DNA of 64,000 nucleotides from Ilumatobacteraceae bacterium (GCA_025463265.1 JAOBWH010000123.1:1-64000), one strand, 5' to 3'; shown: positions 35,706 to 48,291, counted from the stretch's first letter. The notes: generated from the sequence alone by a model not told the origin. A program made the numbers and translations.

Positions 35706-36125
35706 ATGGAGCAGCGAGTGTCCCTGATCACCCTCGGCGTGGCGGATGCCGCCCGGGCCAATGCCTTCTACGAGGCGCTCGGCTGGAAGGGCCAGACGCC
35801 CGATGACGACGTGTGGTTCTTCCAGGTCGGTGGCATGGTCATCGGCCTGTGGAGCCGGGAGAAGCTGGCGGCCGACAGCGTGGTCGACGACCGAGGGGGC
35901 TGGGGCGGAGTGACGCTCGCGTACAACACCCGGTCACCGGAGGAGGTCGACGCGGTGCTGGCCGAGGCGGAGGCGGCGGGCGCCACCATCGGCCGGTCGG
36001 GCGCCCCCACGGACTGGGGCGGGTACTCCGGCATGTTCCTGGACCCGGACGGCCACGCCTGGGAGGTCGCTCACAATCCCGGCTGGACCATCACGGGCGA
36101 CGGCGCCACCCTCCTCCAGGGCTGA
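35706..36125 (+). CDS. VOC family (glyoxalase/bleomycin-resistance fold) protein
   Basis: 139 residues with the two babbab repeats of the vicinal-oxygen-chelate fold: ITLGVADAARANAFYEALGWKG near the N-terminus and GGYSGMFLDPDGHAWEVAHNPGW near the C-terminus. The final Glu of DGHAWEV is a typical metal ligand. Members include glyoxalase I, dioxygenases and resistance proteins, and the role here cannot be assigned. It converges on the quinone oxidoreductase gene with a 72-bp gap in which I see only a weak 8-bp inverted repeat. Confidence 0.78.
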   Translation: MEQRVSLITLGVADAARANAFYEALGWKGQTPDDDVWFFQVGGMVIGLWSREKLAADSVVDDRGGWGGVTLAYNTRSPEEVDAVLAEAEAAGATIGRSGAPTDWGGYSGMFLDPDGHAWEVAHNPGWTITGDGATLLQG

Positions 36126-36197
36126 CCGCACCCGCCCGGCGCGCCGACGGCGTCGACTCGACGGGGAATCGCCGGGCAAGGCCGACGGGTGCGCAGG

Positions 36198-37169
36198 TCA
36201 GGGCACCAGCACCGTCTTGCCGGTGAGGCGGCGGTCGAGCAGGTCCCGCAGGACCGCGCCCGCCTCGATGAGGGGCCGTTCGGCCGGCGGGGTGGGGTGC
36301 AGCTCACCGAGGCGGACCGCGTCGAGGACCTCGTCGAGCACCACGGCCTGACCGGCCGGGTGCTGCATGGCCCAGGCCCCCCAGTCGACGCCGACCACGG
36401 TCCGGTTCTTGAGCAGGACCTGGTTGGCCGGGAGCGTGGCGATCGAGCCGGCGGCGAAGCCGATCACCACGAGTCGACCGAACACGCCCAGCGCCCGCAG
36501 CGCCGGGTCGGTGTGGGGGCCGCCGACCGGATCGACGACCACGTCGACCCCGCCCTCGGAGAGCTCCCGGGCCCGGACCTTCAGATCCTCGGTCTCGTAG
36601 GCGATCGTGTCGGTCGCGCCCATGGCCCGGGCCGCCTCGAGCTTCTCGGCGGTGGAGGCTGCGGCGATGACCCGGGCGCCCATCGAGCGGGCGACGTCGA
36701 TGGCGGCCAGGCCCACCCCGCCCCCGGCACCCAGGACCAGCACGGTCTCGTCGGGTCGGACCGTGGTCCGCCGCTGCAGGGCGAACCAGGCCGTGCAGTA
36801 GGACTGGACCAGCGCCGCCGCCGTGGTGAGCGCCAGCGAGTCGGGGGTCCGGGTGACGCCCAGCGCAGGAAGCACCGCATGGGACGTGAACGCGCCGAGG
36901 CCGAGCGACGACAGGACGCGGTCGCCGACCTGGAGCAGCTCCACGCCCGGCCCCACCGCCGTGACGATGCCGGCCAGCTCGCTCCCCGGCGTGAAGGGCG
37001 GCGGCACCTTGATCTGGTAGGTCCCGGCCACGAACAGGGCGTCGACGAAGTTCACCCCCGCCGCCGCCACCTTCACCGCCACCTGGCCCTCGCCGGGAAC
37101 GGGATCGGGTTCGTCGACGACCACCAGATCCTCGGGTGGGCCCCACCCGGTGCACACGATCCGCTGCAT
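36198..37169 (-). CDS. Zinc-independent quinone oxidoreductase (MDR family)
   Basis: 323 residues. The N-terminal GroES-like domain (RIVCTGWGPPEDLVVVDEPDP, GSELAGIVTAVGPGVELLQVGDRV) and a Rossmann domain with VLGAGGGVGLAAIDVA identify a quinone oxidoreductase/crotonyl-CoA-reductase-like MDR protein. The catalytic-zinc Cys of alcohol dehydrogenases is missing, as expected of the QOR branch. It reduces quinones or enones with NADPH. A TAGGGT box at 37176-37181 (minus strand) lies 6 nt before the ATG, so the gene has its own leaderless promoter in the 20-bp gap after the upstream gene. Confidence 0.87.
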   Translation of the reverse strand: MQRIVCTGWGPPEDLVVVDEPDPVPGEGQVAVKVAAAGVNFVDALFVAGTYQIKVPPPFTPGSELAGIVTAVGPGVELLQVGDRVLSSLGLGAFTSHAVLPALGVTRTPDSLALTTAAALVQSYCTAWFALQRRTTVRPDETVLVLGAGGGVGLAAIDVARSMGARVIAAASTAEKLEAARAMGATDTIAYETEDLKVRARELSEGGVDVVVDPVGGPHTDPALRALGVFGRLVVIGFAAGSIATLPANQVLLKNRTVVGVDWGAWAMQHPAGQAVVLDEVLDAVRLGELHPTPPAERPLIEAGAVLRDLLDRRLTGKTVLVP

Positions 37170-37175
37170 GCGCGC

Positions 37176-37181
37176 ACCCTA
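37176..37181 (-). promoter_or_regulatory. -10 box of the quinone oxidoreductase gene
   Basis: TAGGGT on the minus strand, 6 nt, then the ATG at 37169; leaderless geometry. Confidence 0.45.
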
Positions 37182-37189
37182 GGGCGCGG

Positions 37190-37708
37190 TCAGTCCCCGG
37201 TGGTCGAGGTGGTCGAGGTGGAAGACGCCGCCGCCCGGGCATCGGCGTTCAGGTCGACGTCGAGCTGGCCGTCGATCACCTTGACCTGGAACTGCGGAAG
37301 CCCCTTGCCGTCGGCGGGGGCGGTGAGCTCGGGGTCGCACTTGGCGCGGAACAGCTCCTCGTCGGCCTGCCACTCCCAGGTGCAGTCGCGGGCCTTGTCG
37401 ATGGGCGCTGCGAGGAACGCATGCCAGCCCTTCGCGGGGTTGGTCCCGGTGTGCTGGAGGATCATGTCGCGGTCCTTGCGGCCGGACACATCGGCATAGA
37501 TGATCGGACCGGACCTGGCGATCAGCTCGGCCTTGTCCTGGGCGCTTCCGGCCTGGAACGTCTGGTCGCCGATGTTGAGGTCGCTGCTGTTGCGGCCGCC
37601 CAGGGCGAGCGTCACCAGGCCCAGCGCCAGGCCGAGGACGACCACGCCGACCAGGGCGACCGTGGCCGCCCGTCCGACGTGGTTGCGGGATTGGTCGACG
37701 GGGCTCAC
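37190..37708 (-). CDS. Membrane-anchored protein of unknown function
   Basis: 172 residues. A short polar start is followed by one membrane segment (ATVALVGVVVLGLALGLVTLAL, about residues 14-35) and an extracytoplasmic domain with LNIGDQTFQAGSAQDKAELIARSGPIIYADVSG and two cysteines (RDCTWEW...FRAKCDPE). It ends in an acidic, Ala/Ser/Thr-rich tail. The ISP-like opening of the outer domain recalls Rieske-type folds, but the Cys-x-His ligand pairs are absent, so no cofactor can be assigned. The GTG at 37708 is used. It diverges from sucC. Confidence 0.65.
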   Translation of the reverse strand: MSPVDQSRNHVGRAATVALVGVVVLGLALGLVTLALGGRNSSDLNIGDQTFQAGSAQDKAELIARSGPIIYADVSGRKDRDMILQHTGTNPAKGWHAFLAAPIDKARDCTWEWQADEELFRAKCDPELTAPADGKGLPQFQVKVIDGQLDVDLNADARAAASSTSTTSTTGD

Positions 37709-37742
37709 GCAGCGCCCTCGCTGCGCAGGCTCGGATGAGAAC

Positions 37743-37766
37743 AGGTTCCAGGCACCTGCCTAGTAT
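37743..37766 (+). promoter_or_regulatory. sucC promoter region with palindrome
   Basis: TAGTAT at 37761-37766 is a good -10 box. The imperfect palindrome AGGTTCCAGGCACCT (37743-37757), AGGT-N-CC/GG-N-ACCT, sits in the spacer just upstream, where a repressor would block polymerase. No clear -35 box is present. Confidence 0.35.
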
Positions 37767-37804
37767 CGCCCGGTCACGCGCTGAACCTCATCTCAGGAGT
37801 CCGA

Positions 37805-38944
37805 GTGGACCTTCTCGAATACCAAGGCAAGCAGTTCTTCGCCACCTACGACATCCCGGTGTCCGAAGGCGAAGCGGTCACCACGGTGGAGGATGCGGTG
37901 GCTGCGGCCGATCGCATCGGCTACCCGGTGGTGGTCAAGGCCCAGGTCCACGTCGGTGGGCGGGGCAAGGCGGGTGGCGTGAAGCTCGCCGCCAACACCG
38001 CCGAAGCCCGTGAGCACGCCGAGTTCATCCTCGGCCTCGACATCAAGGGCCACATCGTCAAGACGGTGTGGATCGAGTCGGCCTCGGACATCGCCGAGGA
38101 GTACTACGCCAGCTTCACGCTGGACCGTGCCGCCAAGAAGCACCTCGGCATGTTGTCCGCCGAAGGTGGCGTGGAGATCGAGTCGGTCGCCGAGACCAAC
38201 CCCGACGCCATCGCCAAGATCTGGATCGACCCGGTCGACGGCCTCTCCGAGGAGACCGCCCGGTCGTGGGTCGAGGCCGCGAACCTCAACCCGGCCGCCA
38301 ACGACGGCGCCGTCGACATCCTCCTCAAGCTCTACCGGGCCTACACCGAGGGCGACTGCGACCTCTGCGAGATCAACCCGCTGATCCTCAAGCCCACGGG
38401 CGAGGTGCACGCGCTGGACGCCAAGGTCACCTTCGACGGCAACGCCGAGTTCCGCCACGAGGGCTGGGACGTCATCGACGCCACCCAGATCCGCGACGAG
38501 CGCGAGCAGGCCGCCCACGACAAGGGCCTCCAGTACGTGGGCCTCGACGGTTCCGTCGGCGTGATCGCCAACGGCGCCGGGCTGGCCATGTCCACGGTCG
38601 ACATCGTCAACCAGGTCGGCGGCTCGCCGGCCAACTTCCTCGACATCGGCGGCGGCGCCAACGCCGAGGTCATGGCCGGTGCTCTCGAGGTCATCAACAA
38701 CGACCCGAACGTGAAGTCGATCTTCATCAACATCTTCGGCGGCATCACCAAGGGCGACGAGGTGGCCAACGGCATCGTCACCGCCCTGGGCCGCGTCCAG
38801 ATCGACGCTCCGATCGTGATCCGCATCGACGGCACGAACGCCGAGCAGGGGCGGGCCATCTTGGCCGAGCACGCCTCCGACAAGCTCCAGTCCAAGTCCA
38901 CGATGATCGAGGCGGCCAAGACCGCTGTCGAGCTGGCGAAGTAG
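37805..38944 (+). CDS. sucC: Succinyl-CoA synthetase (ADP/GDP-forming) beta subunit
   Basis: 379 residues from GTG. The ATP-grasp N-terminus (MDLLEYQGKQFFATYDIPVSEG, VVKAQVHVGGRGKAGGVKLA) and the CoA-ligase C-terminal domain (GLDGSVGVIANGAGLAMSTVD, FINIFGGI) are intact. With SucD it converts succinyl-CoA, NDP and phosphate to succinate, CoA and NTP in the TCA cycle. A CAGGAG site precedes the start. sucD follows after 10 bp, so the two are co-expressed. Confidence 0.95.
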   Translation: MDLLEYQGKQFFATYDIPVSEGEAVTTVEDAVAAADRIGYPVVVKAQVHVGGRGKAGGVKLAANTAEAREHAEFILGLDIKGHIVKTVWIESASDIAEEYYASFTLDRAAKKHLGMLSAEGGVEIESVAETNPDAIAKIWIDPVDGLSEETARSWVEAANLNPAANDGAVDILLKLYRAYTEGDCDLCEINPLILKPTGEVHALDAKVTFDGNAEFRHEGWDVIDATQIRDEREQAAHDKGLQYVGLDGSVGVIANGAGLAMSTVDIVNQVGGSPANFLDIGGGANAEVMAGALEVINNDPNVKSIFINIFGGITKGDEVANGIVTALGRVQIDAPIVIRIDGTNAEQGRAILAEHASDKLQSKSTMIEAAKTAVELAK

Positions 38945-38954
38945 AGGAACCCCC

Positions 38955-39845
38955 ATGGCCATTTTCGTCGACGAGAACACCAAGGTCCTCTACCAGGGAC
39001 TCACCGGATCGCAGGGCAAGTTCTACGGCCTGCGCAACCGCGACTACGGCACCCAGGTGGTGGCCGGCGTCAACCCCAAGAAGGCCGGCACCGACGTGGA
39101 CGGCATCCCCGTCTACGCCACGGTGGCCGAGGCCAAGGAGGCCACCGGCGCCACCGTGTCGTGCGTCTTCATCCCGGCACCAGGCGTGCAGTCGGCCGTG
39201 CTCGAGGCGGCCGAGGCCGGCATGGAGCTGGTGGTCGTCATCACCGAGGGCGTCCCCGCCCAGGACGAGGCCTACTTCTTCAACAAGGTGAAGCGCGACT
39301 TCCCGAACACCCGGATCCTCGGGCCGAACTGCCCGGGCATCATCAGCCCCGGGAAGGCCAACATCGGCATCACCGCCGGCGAGATCGCCAAGCCGGGCGG
39401 CCCGGTCGGCATCGTGAGCCGCTCCGGCACCCTCACCTACCAGGCGCTCTACGAGCTCAAGCTCCAAGACATCGGCGTCACCACCTGCGTGGGCATCGGC
39501 GGCGACCCGGTCCCCGGCACGTCGTTCATCGACTGCCTGGAGGCCTTCGAGGCCGATCCGGAGACCAAGGCCGTGATGCTGATCGGCGAGATCGGCGGCT
39601 CCGCCGAGGAAGAGGCGGCGGAGTTCATCAAGAACAAGATGACCAAGCCCGTCTCCGCCTACATCGCGGGCGTCACCGCCCCTCCCGGCAAGAAGATGGG
39701 CCACGCCGGCGCCATCGTCTCCGGCGGCAAGGGCACGGCGGCCGCCAAGATGGAGGCCCTCACCGACGCCGGGGTCAAGGTGGGCAACAACCCCACCGAA
39801 GCCGGCGAGCTGATGGTCGAGATCGTCCGGGGCCTCGGTCTCTGA
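38955..39845 (+). CDS. sucD: Succinyl-CoA synthetase alpha subunit
   Basis: 296 residues. The CoA-binding domain (YQGLTGSQGKFYGLRNRDYGTQVVAGVNPKKAG) and the phospho-His loop GHAGAIVSGGKGTA with the catalytic His near residue 250 are intact. It holds the phosphohistidine intermediate and the CoA site. The unit sucCD ends at the strong hairpin 39889-39918. Confidence 0.95.
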   Translation: MAIFVDENTKVLYQGLTGSQGKFYGLRNRDYGTQVVAGVNPKKAGTDVDGIPVYATVAEAKEATGATVSCVFIPAPGVQSAVLEAAEAGMELVVVITEGVPAQDEAYFFNKVKRDFPNTRILGPNCPGIISPGKANIGITAGEIAKPGGPVGIVSRSGTLTYQALYELKLQDIGVTTCVGIGGDPVPGTSFIDCLEAFEADPETKAVMLIGEIGGSAEEEAAEFIKNKMTKPVSAYIAGVTAPPGKKMGHAGAIVSGGKGTAAAKMEALTDAGVKVGNNPTEAGELMVEIVRGLGL

Positions 39846-39888
39846 CCCGTCTCGTCGCAGCGCCGGGTCTCGGCGCTCCACGGATCGA

Positions 39889-39918
39889 ACGGTGCCCGCC
39901 CCTCGAGGCGGGCACCGT
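39889..39918. terminator. Bidirectional terminator between sucD and the convergent gene
   Basis: A perfect 12-bp stem (39889-39900 with 39907-39918) and a 6-nt loop lie between two converging genes (stops at 39845 and 39937), so it can serve both strands. Confidence 0.75.
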
Positions 39919-39936
39919 CGCGTCCACCCACGGGTT

Positions 39937-40380
39937 CTAGAACGGGGTGGGCGGGGCTCCGCGGCCCGAGCCGACGGGCGGGGCCTCGTCGGTCTCGTCC
40001 CTGCCCAGGAACGCCCCGACGGCCATCGCCGCGGCGAGCAGGAGGGCGGCGTAGGCGCCGAAGCCGAGGTAGTCGGTGTCCAGCGCCAGCTTGATCAGCA
40101 GCAGGCCGAAGACCGCGGCGGTCGCACCGAGGGTCACCTCGCCGATGCGACGGGGAAGCGTCGGCAGCGAGGTGTCCGTGAAGCGCCGCACTCCTGTGAC
40201 CACCAGGATCGCCGCGGTGAGCAGGGCCGCCGCCGTGCCCCACCATCCGCCGGGTGCGTCGACGGCGCTCGCCGAGAACGAGAACACCTGGTGCCAGGGC
40301 AAGAAGAGCAAGGCGATGATCAGGCCGACGCCGGAGCCGGCGAGGACCTTGTCGCCTGCGGTCACCCTGCTCATGTCCAT
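39937..40380 (-). CDS. Four-helix membrane protein of unknown function
   Basis: 147 residues with four hydrophobic segments: VLAGSGVGLIIALLFLPW, a TAAALLTAAILVVTGV region, VTLGATAAVFGLLLIKLAL and AYAALLLAAAMAVGAFLG. The tail is a short Gly/Pro-rich cytoplasmic segment (GSGRGAPPTPF). Small four-segment proteins of this type are common in actinobacteria without known function. An ATG at 40374 (MSRV) is an alternative start two codons in. It diverges from purN across a 57-bp gap. Confidence 0.65.
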   Translation of the reverse strand: MDMSRVTAGDKVLAGSGVGLIIALLFLPWHQVFSFSASAVDAPGGWWGTAAALLTAAILVVTGVRRFTDTSLPTLPRRIGEVTLGATAAVFGLLLIKLALDTDYLGFGAYAALLLAAAMAVGAFLGRDETDEAPPVGSGRGAPPTPF

Positions 40381-40423
40381 CGGGGCAAGGTACCGCCCGG
40401 ATCGAGGGCCTCCGGCCGGCTGG

Positions 40424-40429
40424 TAGCGT
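40424..40429 (+). promoter_or_regulatory. -10 box of purN
   Basis: TAGCGT, 8 nt, then GTG at 40438. No ribosome-binding site is visible, so purN is probably leaderless. Confidence 0.45.
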
Positions 40430-40437
40430 CCCGGCAC

Positions 40438-41034
40438 GTGCGAGTGGGCGTGTTGGTGTCGGGAACGGGGTCCATCCTCGACGCGATGATCGAGGCGGGT
40501 GTCCCGGTCGCCCTGGTGGTGGCCGACCGGCCGTGCGCCGGGCTCGGGATCGCAGCGCGGGCCGGCATCGCCACCGAACTGGTCGAACGAGACCGCTTCG
40601 ACGGTGCGTTCGACCGCGACGCCTACTCCTCCCAGCTGGCCCAGACCCTGGTGGCCCACGGCATCGACCTCGTGGCGATGGCCGGGTTCGGCACCGTCCT
40701 CACCCAGCCGATGCAGGCTGCGTACGCCGGCCGCCTGCTGAACACCCACCCGGCGCTGCTGCCGTCGTTCAAGGGCTGGCACGCCGTGCGCGACGCGCTC
40801 GCCTTTGGCGTCAAGGTCACCGGCTGCACGGTGCACATCGCCGGCCTCGACGTCGACACCGGCCGGATCCTCGCCCAGGAGGCGGTCCCGGTCCTCGACG
40901 ACGACACCGAGTCCTCGCTCCACGAGCGGATCAAGGCGGTGGAACGAGCGCTGTACCCGGCGACGCTGCTCCGTCTCATCTCGACGATCGAATCCGAATC
41001 CGAATCCGAATCCGAAGGGGTCCGCCTGCCATGA
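40438..41034 (+). CDS. purN: Phosphoribosylglycinamide formyltransferase 1
   Basis: 198 residues from GTG. GVLVSGTGSILDAMI is the N-terminal phosphate-binding region, the catalytic Asn-x-His occurs in NTHPALLPSFKG (about residues 100-111) and the catalytic Asp in VHIAGLDVDTGRILAQEAV. It adds a formyl group from 10-formyl-THF to GAR in purine synthesis. The C-terminus is unusual: a (GAATCC)4GAA tandem at 40990-41016 encodes an alternating Glu-Ser tail (ESESESESE) before GVRLP. The stop overlaps the purH ATG by 4 bp. Confidence 0.92.
   Translation: MRVGVLVSGTGSILDAMIEAGVPVALVVADRPCAGLGIAARAGIATELVERDRFDGAFDRDAYSSQLAQTLVAHGIDLVAMAGFGTVLTQPMQAAYAGRLLNTHPALLPSFKGWHAVRDALAFGVKVTGCTVHIAGLDVDTGRILAQEAVPVLDDDTESSLHERIKAVERALYPATLLRLISTIESESESESEGVRLP
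40990..41016 (+). repeat. Hexanucleotide tandem repeat in the purN 3' end
   Basis: Four and a half perfect copies of GAATCC, coding for alternating Glu and Ser. GAA and TCC are minor codons in this GC-rich context. Changes in copy number would keep the frame and only lengthen or shorten the tail. Confidence 0.9.
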
Positions 41035-42581
41035 GGGCGCTGCTGTCCGTGTACGACAAGACCGGGATCGTGGAGCTGGCCACGGGCCTGCACGAGCTCG
41101 GCTGGGACCTGGTGTCGAGCGGTGGGACTGCCCGATCGATCCGCGAGGCCGGGATCCCGGTGGCCGACACCGCCGAGGTGACCGGCTTCCCCGCGATCCT
41201 CGGCCACCGGGTGGTCACCCTCCACCCGAAGATCCACGGCGGCATCCTCGCCGACCGGTCGAACGCCCATCACGTCACGGAGATGGCCGACTACGGCATC
41301 GAGCCGTTCGACCTCGTGGTCGGCAACCTGTACCCGTTCGGATCGGATCCCTCGGCGTTCGCCCACGGCGGCGGAACTGCGGAGGACGTGATCGACGTCG
41401 GCGGCCCGGCCATGGTGCGCGCGGCGGCCAAGAACCACGCGCACGTCGGGGTGCTGACCGATCCGTCGGAGTACCCCTCGATCCTCGAGGAGCTGCGCTC
41501 GTCGTCCTCCGGCACCCTCTCGGATGAGACCCGGCGCCGCCTGGCGCGAGCGGCGTTCGCCCACACCGCCGCCTACGACGCCGCCGTCGTCGCCTGGTTC
41601 GACGAGGCCGACGACCCGGTGCTCCCGCCCACCCTGCACGTCGCCGCCACCCGCGAGGACCGGACGCTGCGCTACGGCGAGAACCCGCACCAGCGGGCCG
41701 CGCTCTACCGCACCGAGGGTGCCGATCCGTGGTGGGCGACGGCGACCCAGTACGGCGGCATCGCCCTCAGCTACCTCAACCTGTACGACGCCGACGCCGC
41801 CTGGCTGCTCGCCCACGACCTCGGTGCTGCGGCCGGTGACCGGCCGGCCGTGGCCATCATCAAGCACGCCAACCCCTGTGGTGCGGCGGTGGCCGACACC
41901 CTCGCCGAGGCCTACCAGCGGGCGTTCGACTGCGATGCCCGCTCGGCCTTCGGCGGCATCGTGGCCCTCAACCGGGTCGTCGACGACGAGACCGTGGTCG
42001 AGATGGTGGCCGCGGCTCAAGCCGATCTCGTCATCGCCCCCGGCTACGCCCCCGGGGTCGTCGAGGCCCTCCAGGGCAAGCGCAAGAACACCCGGTTGAT
42101 CGAGGCCGTGGCCCCGGTGCCGGCAGGCCGTCACCTGCGACCGATCAGCGGGGGCTGGCTCGTCCAGGAGCCGCACCGGCTCGTGGCCCGGCCTGCTGAC
42201 TGGCAGGTCGTCACCGAGCGGGTGCCGACGGCCGCCGAGCTGGCCGACGCGGCCCTCGCCTTCCGGATCTGCGCTGCGGTCACCTCGAACTCCGTCGTCC
42301 TGGTGAAGGACGGGGTGGCCTGGGGCATCGGCGCCGGGCAGCAGAACCGGGTCGAAGCCGGCCAGATCGCCGCGCAGAAAGCCGATGGGCGTGCCGCCGG
42401 GGGTGCGTGCGCCAGCGACGCCTTCTATCCGTTCCCCGACGGGATCGAAGCGGCGGCATCGGCCGGTGTCGCCGTGATCGTGCAGCCGGGCGGATCGGTG
42501 AAGGATGCGGCCAACATCGCTCGGGCGGACGAGCTCGGCGTGGCGATGGTGTTCACCGGCGAGCGCCAGTTCAAGCACTGA
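41031..42581 (+). CDS. purH: Bifunctional AICAR transformylase / IMP cyclohydrolase
   Basis: 516 residues. The IMP cyclohydrolase domain (about 1-190) has ALLSVYDKTGIVELA and VVTLHPKIHGGILADR, and the AICAR formyltransferase domain (about 195-516) has RYGENPHQRAALY and IKHANPCGAAVAD with the catalytic Lys-His. It carries out the last two steps of IMP synthesis. The ATGA overlap couples it to purN. The gene feeds guaB, guaB3 and guaA elsewhere in the window. Confidence 0.95.
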   Translation: MRALLSVYDKTGIVELATGLHELGWDLVSSGGTARSIREAGIPVADTAEVTGFPAILGHRVVTLHPKIHGGILADRSNAHHVTEMADYGIEPFDLVVGNLYPFGSDPSAFAHGGGTAEDVIDVGGPAMVRAAAKNHAHVGVLTDPSEYPSILEELRSSSSGTLSDETRRRLARAAFAHTAAYDAAVVAWFDEADDPVLPPTLHVAATREDRTLRYGENPHQRAALYRTEGADPWWATATQYGGIALSYLNLYDADAAWLLAHDLGAAAGDRPAVAIIKHANPCGAAVADTLAEAYQRAFDCDARSAFGGIVALNRVVDDETVVEMVAAAQADLVIAPGYAPGVVEALQGKRKNTRLIEAVAPVPAGRHLRPISGGWLVQEPHRLVARPADWQVVTERVPTAAELADAALAFRICAAVTSNSVVLVKDGVAWGIGAGQQNRVEAGQIAAQKADGRAAGGACASDAFYPFPDGIEAAASAGVAVIVQPGGSVKDAANIARADELGVAMVFTGERQFKH

Positions 42582-42592
42582 CCGCGGTGGCC

Positions 42593-42598
42593 TAGCCT
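42593..42598 (+). promoter_or_regulatory. Possible -10 box of metF
   Basis: TAGCCT 9 nt before ATG at 42608, only 11 bp after the purH stop; it may give a separate short-leader transcript. Confidence 0.3.
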
Positions 42599-42607
42599 CG
42601 GAGCACC

Positions 42608-43465
42608 ATGACCCGGATCTCCGACCTCCTCGCCAAGGGCCCGACCTGGTCGTTCGAGTTCTTCCCGCCGAAGACCCCGGCGGGCATGGCCTCGTTCGAT
42701 CTGGCGGTCAACGAACTGTCCGCGCTCGAGCCCGCCTACGTCTCGATCACCTACGGCGCCGGGGGCTCGGCCCGCGACACCACCTACGACCTGGTGGTCC
42801 GGGTCAACGAGGAGCAGGCCTTCCCGGCCATGCCGCACCTGACCTGCGTCGGCCACACCCGCGCCGAGCTGATCGACCTGCTGGAGGCCTACCGCGACCA
42901 CGGCGTCGAGAACGTGCTGGCGCTGGCCGGAGATCCGCCGAAGGACGGGTCGGAGCCGGGTGGCGATTTCGTCTACGCCACCGAGCTGGTCGCCCTCGCC
43001 CGCGAGGTCGGCGACTTCTCGGTGGGCGTCGCCGCCTTCCCCGAGGTCCATCCTCGATCCTCGGACCGGGCCACCGACCGGGAGTTCCTGGCCGCCAAGC
43101 TCATGGCCGCCGATTTCGGCATGACCCAGTTCTTCTGGGAGGCCGACCACTACCGGGTCATGGTCGACGAGCTCGCCGCCCTCGGGTGCACGACGCCGGT
43201 GCTCCCGGGCGTGATGCCGTTCGTGAGCGTGGCCGGTGCCCGGCGCATGTCGGCCATGAACAACACCCAGATCCCGACCTGGCTCGACGAGCGCATGGAC
43301 CAGGTCGACGGCGACGCGGAGGCCACCCGCCAGCTGGGCGTCGAGGTGGCCATCGGCCTCATCGAGCAGCTGCTCGAGATCGGGGTGCCGGGCATCCACC
43401 TGTACGCGATGAACCGGGCCCAGTCGATCGAGGAGATCTACGGCCACCTCGGTCTGCGTCGCTGA
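42608..43465 (+). CDS. metF: 5,10-methylenetetrahydrofolate reductase
   Basis: 285 residues, the bacterial length without a regulatory extension. SFEFFPPKTPAGMASF carries the conserved catalytic Glu, YVSITYGAGGSARDTTYDLV the flavin/folate site, and VLALAGDPPKDGSEPGGDFVYATELV the FAD-binding segment. It reduces CH2-THF to 5-methyl-THF for methionine synthesis. It follows purH by 26 bp and links the purine folate pool with methyl metabolism. It converges on icd with 31 bp between stops. Confidence 0.93.
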   Translation: MTRISDLLAKGPTWSFEFFPPKTPAGMASFDLAVNELSALEPAYVSITYGAGGSARDTTYDLVVRVNEEQAFPAMPHLTCVGHTRAELIDLLEAYRDHGVENVLALAGDPPKDGSEPGGDFVYATELVALAREVGDFSVGVAAFPEVHPRSSDRATDREFLAAKLMAADFGMTQFFWEADHYRVMVDELAALGCTTPVLPGVMPFVSVAGARRMSAMNNTQIPTWLDERMDQVDGDAEATRQLGVEVAIGLIEQLLEIGVPGIHLYAMNRAQSIEEIYGHLGLRR

Positions 43466-43496
43466 GCCCTCCGCGCGCTCGGTGCGCAACGGTCGG

Positions 43497-47584
<4,088 letters not shown>

Positions 47585-47656
47585 CGTGGCGACGCAGCGC
47601 GCCGCCGGACCGCGCGTCCGAGGTGACGGGCCTCGTCGATCCCGATCGGTCGGCGG

Positions 47657-48115
47657 TCAGGCGGACTCGGCGGCGGCCTTCAGGCGCTCGAGCGTCACCT
47701 GCATGCCTTCGGTGAGCTGCTTGCGGCGGACGCCCTCGAGCGGCAGCGACAGGAGCTTGATGGCGAGGTTGGGGTTGGCGTCTTCGCGCGTCTCGATCAC
47801 GGTGCAGCCCGTGCCGTCCGCCGCCGACTCGAAGCGATAGGTCCAGCGGGCTCCCGACAGGCCGGTGTCGAAGCTGAACGCTCGGCCGCGGTCGGCCTGG
47901 CGGATCGTGCTGGTGGTGGACCACTGAGCCGGGATGCCCAGGACCTTGGTGCGGTTCCAGCCTTTGAACCGGGCACCCGGGACGGGAGCGGTGGCGCCGT
48001 CGACCCAGGCGGTGCGGAAGCACTCGGGTGACCAGCGGCCCATGTTCGTGATGTCGGCCACGAGGTCGTACACCGCTTCGGAGGGGGCATCGATGGTGAT
48101 CTGCGCAGTGTCCAT
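47657..48115 (-). CDS. SRPBCC (START-like) family protein
   Basis: 152 residues. AQITIDAPSEAVYDLVADITNMGRWSPECFRTAW is the canonical start of the polyketide-cyclase/SRPBCC fold, a helix-grip with a hydrophobic pocket for lipids, sterols or aromatic compounds. The C-terminal helix (LEGVRRKQLTEGMQVTLERLKAAAE) closes the fold. No catalytic residues can be named. It is the only gene of its strand here, divergent from the aldehyde dehydrogenase with a 176-bp gap. AAGGA about 8 nt before the ATG gives a leadered start. Confidence 0.8.
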   Translation of the reverse strand: MDTAQITIDAPSEAVYDLVADITNMGRWSPECFRTAWVDGATAPVPGARFKGWNRTKVLGIPAQWSTTSTIRQADRGRAFSFDTGLSGARWTYRFESAADGTGCTVIETREDANPNLAIKLLSLPLEGVRRKQLTEGMQVTLERLKAAAESA

Positions 48116-48227
48116 GACCGTGATCCTTGCCGGTCGGCGAGGGTCGTGGACGGTCCGGGGCTGGCGAGTCGACGTCCAGATCGCTGCGCAGGGACCACGT
48201 GCAGGAGTGGGCGGGTTGGGGAGTCGG

Positions 48228-48233
48228 TAGCGT
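48228..48233 (+). promoter_or_regulatory. Candidate -10 box of the aldehyde dehydrogenase gene
   Basis: TAGCGT 58 nt before the ATG at 48292; a leadered transcript with AGGAG at 48281-48285. The rest of the divergent gap shows no clear operator. Confidence 0.3.
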
Positions 48234-48291
48234 CGGCGGGACGGAACGAGGCCCGGGCGCCCCTCCGGAGCCCGTCATCGAGGAGTCAGAG

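Noticed and set aside
36127..36193. CGCACCCG and CGGGTGCG inverted repeat between the VOC and quinone oxidoreductase genes
   Set aside because: 8-bp arms with a 51-nt loop are too weak for a terminator at this GC content.
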